DNA of 17,771 bases from Oribacterium sp. UBA6992 (GTDB lineage: Bacteria; Bacillota; Clostridia; Lachnospirales; Lachnospiraceae): assembly GCA_002449915.1 (NCBI GenBank), contig DJXY01000026.1, forward strand, positions 1-17,771, written 5' to 3'. The position numbers and the translations under genes are program-made. Positions 6,167 to 12,627 of the stretch are shown here, in pieces (within the stretch, counting starts at the first letter, position 1; each line of letters opens with the position of its first letter). The notes under the pieces are model-generated. The model was given only the letters and a program-made list of their open reading frames with translations, was not told where the DNA came from and ran no database searches.

Positions 6167-7459
6167 TTATCCAATAGGGTACAATAAAGTTGCAGATATG
6201 GTACATGAAAGAATCGCCAGAATCATGTACGGTAGTGTAAACTTCAGCACCTTGCCCGGGTTATACTCGCCTGCCGCAAAGGCAACGGCACATTCACCAG
6301 ATCCGGATGGGAATGCTACTGCAAAATAGTTTGCCGTTCCGATGATGAGTACAAGTCCTCTCGGATCCCAGCCTGCAGCAAGCGCTACAGAAGCCGCAAT
6401 CGGAATCAGCACCGATTGTGTACCCATGTTGGAAATGAAAGTCGTCATAATAACCGTTGCCGCAGAAAAAATCAGATTAACCTTAAGCGCACTTGGATTC
6501 TCTCCAATGATCTTTAAGATAAAGTTACCGATGACATCCGCCGCACCGGAGGAACCGATCGCATCCGCCACAATCAGAACACCTGCAAGCATCCAGATCA
6601 TGTCAACCGTCATATCCTTTGCTGCTTCCTGCGCTGTAATACATCCGGCAAAAATCAGGATAATCACACCGGCAGCAGGTGCCAGATACATAAACTGTCC
6701 GGTCACTTTATTAAAAATCAGGCAAAGCATAACAGCTACAAATACTACATAAACGATCTTCTGCTTACCCTCCGGGAGCAGCTCCACTTCCTTGCCCTTT
6801 TTAAGCTTGGACGTATCAACACCTGCTCCAACTGCTTCATCCTTAGGCATCAGCTTCCAGCAAAAAACGCAGTACAGTGTAAGTACGATCATCGGAATAA
6901 TCGCAAACTTAAACGGATCAAGCAGCGTCAGCATATAATCCGGATTGTTGACAATGCCTTCATAGAAACCATTAAGCGTTGCGAATGTTGTCGCACCCAG
7001 TCCAACCGGCAGGCGGAACTTCCATGCAACCATAACTCCAAGAAGCGGAAGGATCAGCCGATGCGCTGTAATCTCGCCACTGTTATCAAGAGTCGTAAGA
7101 AATACAACCAGGATTGCAAGTGCCGCTGTAGATGGCACAAACTGTGAAAAGATGGCTGCAACGCCATAAAATGCCAGGATCAGGAGGATACCTCCTTTGC
7201 CCTTCAGTCCATTTAAAAGCCCGGAAATCTTACCCACAAGAGCTGTCTTAGTAAGGACAGAGCTCAATGCCAGGATCGGTGCAATCAGGACAACCGTCTT
7301 GTTACCAAATCCCGTAAATGCCTTGTTAAGCTCTACCACTCCTGTCATAGCAAGCAGCAGACAGCAGAGCATCGTTGTAACACCAAATGGTACCTTGTGC
7401 CAGATAAACATCACCATCATAAATAACGTGATGAGCAGCACGATTGTTAACTGTGACAT
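6167..7459 (-). CDS. DASS/SLC13-type carboxylate permease
   Basis: A 430-residue inner-membrane protein with about 11-12 hydrophobic segments, in the ion-transporter superfamily that holds the SLC13/DASS, CitMHS and ArsB carriers. The two half-repeats show the characteristic Ser-Asn/Thr motifs: FVPSTAA at 107-113 and SNMGTQS at 343-349, each beside a re-entrant hairpin. A hydrophilic cytoplasmic loop spans about 203-234. Members import di- and tricarboxylates, usually with sodium. Next to galactarate genes it is the obvious candidate for aldarate uptake, but the substrate is inferred. The ATG at 7459 follows AAAGGGG. It is 174 bp downstream of the hydrolase gene, probably in the same transcript, and ends before a strong terminator. 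Confidence 0.88.
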   Translation of the reverse strand: MSQLTIVLLITLFMMVMFIWHKVPFGVTTMLCCLLLAMTGVVELNKAFTGFGNKTVVLIAPILALSSVLTKTALVGKISGLLNGLKGKGGILLILAFYGVAAIFSQFVPSTAALAILVVFLTTLDNSGEITAHRLILPLLGVMVAWKFRLPVGLGATTFATLNGFYEGIVNNPDYMLTLLDPFKFAIIPMIVLTLYCVFCWKLMPKDEAVGAGVDTSKLKKGKEVELLPEGKQKIVYVVFVAVMLCLIFNKVTGQFMYLAPAAGVIILIFAGCITAQEAAKDMTVDMIWMLAGVLIVADAIGSSGAADVIGNFILKIIGENPSALKVNLIFSAATVIMTTFISNMGTQSVLIPIAASVALAAGWDPRGLVLIIGTANYFAVAFPSGSGECAVAFAAGEYNPGKVLKFTLPYMILAILSCTISATLLYPIG

Positions 7460-7477
7460 ACTTTACCCCTTTTACAT

Positions 7478-7505
7478 AATCATCTTTAATTCTTTCCAGA
7501 TGATT
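7478..7505. promoter_or_regulatory. Perfect 8-bp dyad just upstream of the permease ribosome site
   Basis: AATCATCT (7478-7485) and AGATGATT (7498-7505) form a perfect inverted repeat with a 12-nt spacer, ending about 10 nt before the Shine-Dalgarno. It could act as a DNA operator or as an RNA hairpin affecting translation of the permease. Confidence 0.4.
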
Positions 7506-7531
7506 TATTTACTTTTATGTTCTGACGTATT

Positions 7532-7610
7532 TTTGAATGATTTCCAGACGTTTCTTCGGATTTTAATCCGATCTGCTGAAACACGATTCTCCACAGCTGT
7601 TTCATTCAAA
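7532..7610 (-). other. Possible structured RNA between hydrolase and permease genes
   Basis: TTTGAATGA (7532-7540) pairs perfectly with TCATTCAAA (7602-7610). It encloses the small palindrome CGGATTTTAATCCG (7557-7570). A competing pair, TGAAACA/TGTTTCA (7577-7583 with 7598-7604), overlaps the outer arm. No U-tract follows, so it is not a simple terminator. I do not recognise a known riboswitch. Confidence 0.35.
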
Positions 7611-7633
7611 GTTTTAAGCGGTTGCCCCCATCA

Positions 7634-8467
7634 TTACATCAAAGCTTTGACCTGACGAACTCTCTCTCTGATAAAATCAGCCCAAACGGTTTCATCATAG
7701 TAGATGTTGTTTTCGTTGGTATACTGACCCGCACGATCCACGATTTCTATCTGGTTGGGATGACTTGGCAGCGCAATATCCACATGCATCGCCTCGAGCT
7801 TTGCTTCATCCGCAAAGAAACGGTCGCGAAGCGCCGGTGTCAGCATCTTGCTGGTGCTATAGTACTGATCATTCATTGTGTTGGCTCCGACACCGCCATG
7901 CATTGCAACTGTGTAGGTCTTACCGTCCGCCGGATTTACTTCCTCCCAGAAAAAGCTGGTACATCCAATCGTATGTCCTGGTGTAAGCATTGTACGGATC
8001 GAAATATCTCCCAATGTGACCGGAGTATCATCACTGTAAAAATGATCTACCTTAAAATCCTGAGGATGCGAATCCTTATCCAGAACCAGTGTCTCCTCCG
8101 GCACCTTTTGATAAAACTCCCAATCCTCCTTGGACATCCAAAGCTCTGCTCCAGTGAGATGCTGCATCAGAGCCGCTGCTCCGCAATGGTCAAAATGCGC
8201 ATGACTTAAAAGAATTTTTTTGATATCCGAAGGCTTGTGACCTGACTGATAAATACCGTTTACCAGCATATAAGCGCTTTCCGGGATAGCAGTATCAATC
8301 AGGATGCATCCCTCACTTGTCTCAATAAGGTAAGCGCCTACCCAGGTCTGTCCTGAAACATACCAGGTTCTCGGTGAAACCTGAAAAGCATCAATTGCCA
8401 TATCCCAAGGATGATATGCAAGCGTCGCTACCGGATCCTTCGGTGCTTTTGTACATCTAAAAGCCAT
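7634..8467 (-). CDS. Metallo-beta-lactamase-fold hydrolase, B3-like
   Basis: A 277-residue cytoplasmic zinc hydrolase; there is no signal peptide, so it is not a periplasmic beta-lactamase. The metal site reads H89-A-H91-F-D93-H94, then H165 in LTPGHTIGCTSF, and H236 in LPSHP as the likely last ligand. The TPGHT-GCTS spacing resembles subclass B3 enzymes. Such proteins hydrolyse lactones, esters, thioesters or beta-lactams; the substrate cannot be read from sequence. It is the first gene of the set hydrolase-permease-DUF3237, divergent from a LysR gene, so hydrolysis of an imported aldarate lactone or ester is an attractive but unproven idea. The ATG at 8467 has AGGAGG 8 nt upstream; the in-frame ATG at 8488 is upstream of that site and is rejected. 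Confidence 0.9.
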   Translation of the reverse strand: MAFRCTKAPKDPVATLAYHPWDMAIDAFQVSPRTWYVSGQTWVGAYLIETSEGCILIDTAIPESAYMLVNGIYQSGHKPSDIKKILLSHAHFDHCGAAALMQHLTGAELWMSKEDWEFYQKVPEETLVLDKDSHPQDFKVDHFYSDDTPVTLGDISIRTMLTPGHTIGCTSFFWEEVNPADGKTYTVAMHGGVGANTMNDQYYSTSKMLTPALRDRFFADEAKLEAMHVDIALPSHPNQIEIVDRAGQYTNENNIYYDETVWADFIRERVRQVKALM

Positions 8468-8489
8468 TGTTTTTTCCTCCTGAACCATC

Positions 8490-8518
8490 TTGTCAACGAT
8501 TTATCAAAACTATATACT
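8490..8518 (+). promoter_or_regulatory. Promoter of the second LysR gene
   Basis: TTGTCA (8490-8495) and TATACT (8513-8518) are 17 nt apart; each box matches consensus at 5 of 6 positions. The leader would be about 70 nt. It overlaps the opposite promoter, so the two should exclude each other. Confidence 0.65.
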
Positions 8519-8537
8519 GAGAATTGTCTTAATTCAA
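8509..8537 (-). promoter_or_regulatory. Promoter of the hydrolase-permease set
   Basis: On the minus strand TTGAAT (8537-8532) and TATAGT (8514-8509) are 17 nt apart, giving a leader of about 35 nt. Its -10 box overlaps the -10 box of the divergent LysR promoter. Confidence 0.6.
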
Positions 8538-8593
8538 CTTATAGCTTTTAAGATGATGTCTTAGATATTTTGATTTCACAGGAGGATATCATT

Positions 8594-9541
8594 ATGGATC
8601 TGAAGCAGATTGAAAATATCGTAATGATCGAGAAGGAAGGTTCGATTTCAAAAGCCGCGGACAGGCTTTACATTACACAGTCCGCTCTTAATCAGCAGCT
8701 TCTGCATCTGGAAAAGGAGCTTGGGGTGTCTTTGTTTGACCGCGTGAAACGAAGCATGGTGCCAACGATGGCAGGCAGGATCTATCTCGAAAATGCACAT
8801 CGCATCCTTTCGATCCGTGACCAGACCTATAAAAGAATCAGCGACATCTCACATGAAAAAGCAGGAGAAATCTCCATAACCTATACACCGGAACGGGGTT
8901 CCCGCATGTTTCAGACCATTTTTCCGGTATTTCATCTCCTGTATCCGCATATTGTATTTAGAATAAAAGAAGCAAGAAACAAAGAGATGGAAACTTTATT
9001 GGAAAACCGGGAAGTGGATCTCGCATGTCTTTCTTACCGGTCTGACAATCGAAATCCGTTGTTTTCTTACATTAAAGGTGCCAGGGAGGAGTATATCCTG
9101 GGTGTGCCCGCATCTCACCCGATGGTCAGAGATGTTCTGCCTCTCCCATCTCCCACTGCGCCACTCCCGACACTGGATCTCCGAAAGCTTGCAGACAGTC
9201 CGTTTATACTGAGCACGGAAGTTACGAGGGGCTATGATATGGAGCAGGAGATGCTCCGCACTGCCGGCATCACTCCTCCGGTACTTTTTAAGACACAGGA
9301 TTCCGCCACTCGTCTTGCCATGGTACGACAGCAGATTGCCTCCGCGTTTTTTCCACAGGCGTACATGGATCTGTCTGCCCCAATCCGCTATTTCCACTGT
9401 GAACCCTTTCCTGCCTGGACCACCTGCGTTGCATTCCGAAAGGACGACTATCTCACCGTACCGGAGCTTGTACTGGCAGATCTGATCCGGAAATATAACG
9501 TACATGCGCTCGATCATAAAGGAATCCTATATAGTAAATAA
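8594..9541 (+). CDS. LysR-type transcriptional regulator, aldarate cluster regulator 2
   Basis: A 315-residue LysR family regulator. The N-terminal winged HTH (about 1-60) contains GSISKAADRLYITQSALNQQLLHLEKELG; an effector-binding domain (about 90-300) follows. It is a paralogue of the regulator at 4571, with the shared TPERGSRMF...FPVFHLLYP stretch opening its effector domain, so both may sense related ligands. It is divergent from the hydrolase gene and shares overlapping promoters with it, so it likely controls the hydrolase-permease set and itself. The ATG at 8594 has AGGAGG 8 nt upstream; the TTG at 8570 lies before that site and is rejected. The two paralogous regulators bracket the permease/DUF3237/hydrolase segment. 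Confidence 0.93.
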   Translation: MDLKQIENIVMIEKEGSISKAADRLYITQSALNQQLLHLEKELGVSLFDRVKRSMVPTMAGRIYLENAHRILSIRDQTYKRISDISHEKAGEISITYTPERGSRMFQTIFPVFHLLYPHIVFRIKEARNKEMETLLENREVDLACLSYRSDNRNPLFSYIKGAREEYILGVPASHPMVRDVLPLPSPTAPLPTLDLRKLADSPFILSTEVTRGYDMEQEMLRTAGITPPVLFKTQDSATRLAMVRQQIASAFFPQAYMDLSAPIRYFHCEPFPAWTTCVAFRKDDYLTVPELVLADLIRKYNVHALDHKGILYSK

Positions 9542-9596
9542 TACGTATGCACAGTACAAGTATGTGAAGCCATTGGCCGAGAACTGCTGTAAGAAT

Positions 9597-9668
9597 ATGA
9601 TATGCTCCCTTCTAGGTAGACAAGAGAAATAATAAAAATCTTGTCCTGCTTGGAAGGGAGCATATCAT
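9597..9668 (+). repeat. 72-nt long hairpin between convergent genes, possible IS remnant
   Basis: A 16-bp perfect stem (9597-9612 with 9653-9668, core TGATATGCTCCCTTC) continues as 7 more pairs, three of them G·U. A one-base bulge at C9645 and 6 more pairs follow, closing on a 13-nt A-rich loop (9626-9638). The G·U pairs form only in plus-strand RNA; the minus strand would have A·C mismatches. The outer ends read TG...CA and the arms resemble imperfect terminal inverted repeats of an insertion sequence with the interior lost. No target duplication, transposase or U-tract is seen. Confidence 0.6.
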
Positions 9669-9732
9669 CGTGTGACATCCTCTATTAAGTAAATTCTCAT
9701 TCTTATAAATAAATCTTAAATATATTACTCTA

Positions 9733-11571
9733 TCATTCGCTCTGAGACGGGTCCTGCTGTCGCAGCTCCTCGAGGCGCTCGGAAGTATTTTCCCAGCTTT
9801 CATAGAGATCTGAGAGACGGTCATCGTTAGCTTCATGCTCTTTATGAAGCTGCATAAGCTTCCCGACGTCTGCTGCAATGTCAGGATTCTGGTATTCATC
9901 ATCGAGCTCCTGATTGCGGGCTTCCAGCTTCTGAATTTCCTGCTCTATGGACTTTAGATCCCGTTCCAGCTTCTGAAGCTCCTTCTTGTATTCCTTCTGC
10001 AGCTCCCAGTCGGTTTTCTGTGAGGACTTCAGTTCCGGATTTGGAATCGAGGACTCGCGCTTCCGCTGGGACGAAGCATTCGCATCCAAAACCGAACCAC
10101 CGTAACGCCGTACATCATCTTTTTTACTAAGATAGTAATCGTAGTTTCCGATGTAATTATCAAAACGGTTTTCAAAAAGCTCCAGGATCCGCGTAGCAGT
10201 ACGGTTAATAAAATACCGGTCATGCGAAACATACAAAACCGTGCCCTCATATTGATTGATGGCATCCTCCAGCACTTCCCGCCCTTGAATATCAAGGTGG
10301 TTGGTCGGCTCATCCAGAATCAGGAAATTGGCATTGGACAGCATCAGCTTGGCGAGGGATACTCGACCCTGCTCTCCTCCGGAGAGATCCCCGATCCGTT
10401 TATAAACATCGTCTCCCCGGAACAGGAACGCGGCGAGGACATTCCGAACCTTGGTATTGTTGAGATACGGATAATCATCCTGGATCTCATCAAAAATTGT
10501 CTTATCCATGTGCAGTACCGCATGCTCCTGATCGTAATATCCGATCTCAACATTGGTTCCCAAACGGAACTCCCCTGCGCTGGCATCCTCCAGCCTGTTT
10601 AAGATTTTGAGCATCGTGGTCTTGCCGGTACCGTTTGCACCGATAATGGCAACATGCTCGCCGCGCTTGATCTCAAAGCTGATATCTGTAAACAAGGTTT
10701 TGTCGCCAAAGGACTTGGACAGCCCCTTCACCGAGAGTACATCATTTCCTGACTGAACACTCGGAGTAAGAGCAAGCCGCATTTCATTGTCGATTTCCTC
10801 TGGCTTATCCAGACGCTCGATCTTGGCAAGCGCTTTTTCACGGGATTCTGCCCTTTTGATAGACTTTTCACGATTAAACTGCTTCAGCTTGTCAATAACC
10901 GCCTGCTGATGCTGCAGCTCCTCCTGCTGATTCAGATATGCCTTCAACTCCGCGTCACGGATCATCTTTTTTTTGGCAGCATACTCAGAATAATTTCCCT
11001 TGTACATCCGGGCTCTGCCATGATCCAGGTCAATGATTTTACTTACAACATGATCCAGAAAATACCGGTCATGGGAAACCAGCAGTACAGCTCCATCATA
11101 GTGCTTCAGCACCTTTTCCAACCATTGAATCGACTCGATGTCAAGATGGTTCGTCGGCTCATCCAGGATCAGAAGGTCCGGCTTGGTAAGCAGAATTTCC
11201 TCCAGACGTTTCCGTGTTTTCTGTCCACCGGAGAGAGAGGCAAAATCATCACTATAGGAATCGAGCTCCTGTTTCAGCGCCCGGTCCTTGGCATCTGACA
11301 GATCCAGTTCCCGGTCCTCCGGCTCCACGCCAGGCATATCGGCATGCTGCTGCGCAAGATATCCGATCTTTTTCCCTTTGGCAAGCGCAATGACCGTGTT
11401 ACTGTCATCTGGTTCCTCCTCACCAAGGATGCACTTAATCAGGGTCGTCTTGCCGGAACCATTGATCCCCACAATTGCGGCCTTCTCTTTATCTTCAATA
11501 TGGAAGCAGACATCCTTAAGGATCTGCTTACCGACAAATGTTTTATTTAAATTAGCGACGTTTAATATCAT
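9733..11571 (-). CDS. ABC-F family ATPase (ribosome-associated, YdiF/Uup-like)
   Basis: A 612-residue soluble protein with two ABC ATPase domains and no membrane segments; the ABC-F family acts on ribosomes in translation or antibiotic protection. Domain 1: Walker A GINGSGKT (35-42), Q-loop GYLAQ (70-74), signature LSGGQ (113-117), Walker B LLILDEP (133-139). The interdomain linker helices (about 195-265) are rich in Lys/Glu. Domain 2: Walker A GANGTGKT (311-318), signature LSGGE (396-400), Walker B FLILDEP (416-422). A Uup-like coiled coil occupies about 520-605. The Q-loop to signature distance in domain 1 is only about 40 residues; relatives as I recall have about 90-100, so the arm subdomain seems absent. 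The chosen ATG gives the family start MILNVANLNKTF, with no Shine-Dalgarno and a TATACT box 9 nt upstream. The ATG at 11667 would add an unrelated 32-residue tail. Confidence 0.92.
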   Translation of the reverse strand: MILNVANLNKTFVGKQILKDVCFHIEDKEKAAIVGINGSGKTTLIKCILGEEEPDDSNTVIALAKGKKIGYLAQQHADMPGVEPEDRELDLSDAKDRALKQELDSYSDDFASLSGGQKTRKRLEEILLTKPDLLILDEPTNHLDIESIQWLEKVLKHYDGAVLLVSHDRYFLDHVVSKIIDLDHGRARMYKGNYSEYAAKKKMIRDAELKAYLNQQEELQHQQAVIDKLKQFNREKSIKRAESREKALAKIERLDKPEEIDNEMRLALTPSVQSGNDVLSVKGLSKSFGDKTLFTDISFEIKRGEHVAIIGANGTGKTTMLKILNRLEDASAGEFRLGTNVEIGYYDQEHAVLHMDKTIFDEIQDDYPYLNNTKVRNVLAAFLFRGDDVYKRIGDLSGGEQGRVSLAKLMLSNANFLILDEPTNHLDIQGREVLEDAINQYEGTVLYVSHDRYFINRTATRILELFENRFDNYIGNYDYYLSKKDDVRRYGGSVLDANASSQRKRESSIPNPELKSSQKTDWELQKEYKKELQKLERDLKSIEQEIQKLEARNQELDDEYQNPDIAADVGKLMQLHKEHEANDDRLSDLYESWENTSERLEELRQQDPSQSE

Positions 11572-11580
11572 AGTGAAGCT

Positions 11581-11609
11581 AGTATAAATGAATCCTGAAG
11601 CCCATGCAA
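11581..11609 (-). promoter_or_regulatory. Promoter of the ABC-F gene, probably giving a leaderless mRNA
   Basis: On the minus strand TTGCAT (11609-11604) and TATACT (11586-11581) are 17 nt apart. The ATG begins 9 nt after the -10 box, so transcription would start within about 3 nt of the start codon. Confidence 0.45.
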
Positions 11610-11738
11610 GTCTTAAGCGACAAAAGGCGGCGCCTGTCCTGAACAAAATATCCGACGGAATCTCCATATCTCAGAGCCGGAAAAGTGCATCATATCCCCA
11701 ACTGGTTAAAAAATGGATAAAAGATGTCCGGAAAAGTC

Positions 11739-11766
11739 TTGGCATTTCTGAAATTTGTGATAGAAT
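11739..11766 (+). promoter_or_regulatory. Promoter of tRNA-Val
   Basis: TTGGCA (11739-11744) and TAGAAT (11761-11766), each 5 of 6 to consensus, are 16 nt apart. They lie about 26 nt upstream of the mature tRNA end. Confidence 0.65.
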
Positions 11767-11791
11767 TGACAATTGTTTAGAAGATTTGCCT

Positions 11792-11864
11792 GGAGGGTTA
11801 GCTCAGCTGGTAGAGCATTTGCATCACACGCAAGGGGTCGCAGGTTCGAGTCCTGTACTCTCCA
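11792..11864 (+). tRNA. tRNA-Val (anticodon CAC)
   Basis: A 73-nt cloverleaf. The acceptor stem GGAGGGT pairs with ACTCTCC (one G·U), D stem is GCTC/GAGC, anticodon stem TTTGC/GCAAG, loop ATCACAC with anticodon CAC reading GTG. The T arm is GCAGG-TTCGAGT-CCTGT and the discriminator base is A. The CCA tail is not encoded (CGG follows). It has its own promoter and terminator and stands alone rather than in a tRNA cluster. Confidence 0.96.
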
Positions 11865-11874
11865 CGGAATTAGG

Positions 11875-11915
11875 GCCTTGAGAATGACGGTTATTAGCCA
11901 TTCTTAAGGCTTTTT
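11875..11915 (+). terminator. Rho-independent terminator of tRNA-Val
   Basis: GCCTTGAGAATG (11875-11886) pairs with CATTCTTAAGGC (11899-11910), 12 pairs including one G·U, loop 12 nt, followed by TTTTT at 11911-11915. The G·U pair is compatible only with the plus-strand transcript, matching the tRNA direction. Confidence 0.88.
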
Positions 11916-11940
11916 AATAACCATTATCCGTTTAAAACCT

Positions 11941-11958
11941 GTTGACATTTGTTGACAA
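11941..11958. repeat. Direct repeat of a -35-like element, 10 bp apart
   Basis: GTTGACATTT and GTTGACAAGT lie head to tail, giving two consensus TTGACA hexamers exactly one helical turn apart. They are about 95 nt upstream of ogt. No good -10 box lies at 16-18 nt from either, so this may be an operator or an unusual promoter. Confidence 0.35.
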
Positions 11959-12052
11959 GTTCTAAATCGTCTGTCTGATTTACACATTATAAAAAGAAAA
12001 AACGCAGTCATATCCACCTGATCCAGGTTTCTTGCAGAAAGGATATCTCATC

Positions 12053-12562
12053 ATGAATTATCTGCATCACTACACTTCGCCGCTTGGCAATATGACAATG
12101 GCAAGCGATGGTAAAGCTCTCACCGGTCTCTGGTTTGATGATCAGAAATATTTTGCTCTTGGCATAAATGGAAACGTAGCGGAATCAGACTTCCCTGTAT
12201 TTTATGAGACCTCCCGCTGGCTGGATCTCTACTTTAGCGGCATCTGCCCGGACTTTACTCCGAAGCTTCATTTAAGAGGAACCGATTTCCAGAAAATGGT
12301 CTGGTCCATCCTCCTGACGATCCCTTATGGCAGCACACGAAGCTACCGGGAAATCGCTGATCAGATCGCAGCAATGCGTGAGGTCGCGCACATGTCGGCA
12401 CAGGCGGTTGGAGGGGCAGTCGGACATAATCCGGTTTCCATTATTGTGCCTTGCCATCGGGTCCTTGGTTCAGACGGAAGCCTGACCGGATATGCCGGCG
12501 GGCTGGAGAAAAAAAGATATCTGCTGGAGCTGGAAAGCACAAACGGAAATAATTTGACGTAA
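12053..12562 (+). CDS. ogt: Methylated-DNA--[protein]-cysteine S-methyltransferase (Ogt type)
   Basis: A 169-residue DNA repair protein that removes alkyl groups from O6-alkylguanine by irreversible transfer to its own cysteine. The active-site motif IVPCHRVLG places the acceptor Cys at 134. The minor-groove HTH region YGSTRSYREIA precedes it (92-102), and AVGGAVGHNP (118-127) supplies the conserved Asn hinge. At the 'arginine finger' position just before this (RAVGGA in human MGMT) there is Gln117; I recall the same MSAQAVGGAVGHNP form in many clostridial Ogt proteins. Length is normal for Ogt without an Ada domain. The ATG at 12053 follows AAAGGA; an upstream TTG at 12032 overlaps that site and is rejected. 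It stands alone between the tRNA and the DUF2726 gene. Confidence 0.95.
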   Translation: MNYLHHYTSPLGNMTMASDGKALTGLWFDDQKYFALGINGNVAESDFPVFYETSRWLDLYFSGICPDFTPKLHLRGTDFQKMVWSILLTIPYGSTRSYREIADQIAAMREVAHMSAQAVGGAVGHNPVSIIVPCHRVLGSDGSLTGYAGGLEKKRYLLELESTNGNNLT

Positions 12563-12627
12563 GCTTTCCGGCATGTTTTACCACAGTCATTTGTCTTAGC
12601 TCTCAACTGGATTTTTGCAACGGCTTT

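Noticed and set aside
7634..8467. Metallo-beta-lactamase giving antibiotic resistance
   Set aside because: There is no signal peptide, and it sits in a catabolic cluster with a permease; motif alone does not support resistance.
9612..9902. 96-codon minus-strand open frame across the long hairpin
   Set aside because: It overlaps the end of the ABC-F gene in another frame and one arm of the hairpin, and shows no family features.
11588..11881. 97-codon plus-strand open frame ending in a GGLAQLVEH...GSSPV sequence
   Set aside because: It reads through tRNA-Val; this peptide is the well-known false translation of tRNA genes.
11792..11960. tRNA 3' end as an integration (att) site
   Set aside because: No integrase and no second copy of the tRNA 3' end was seen; the following sequence is a normal terminator.
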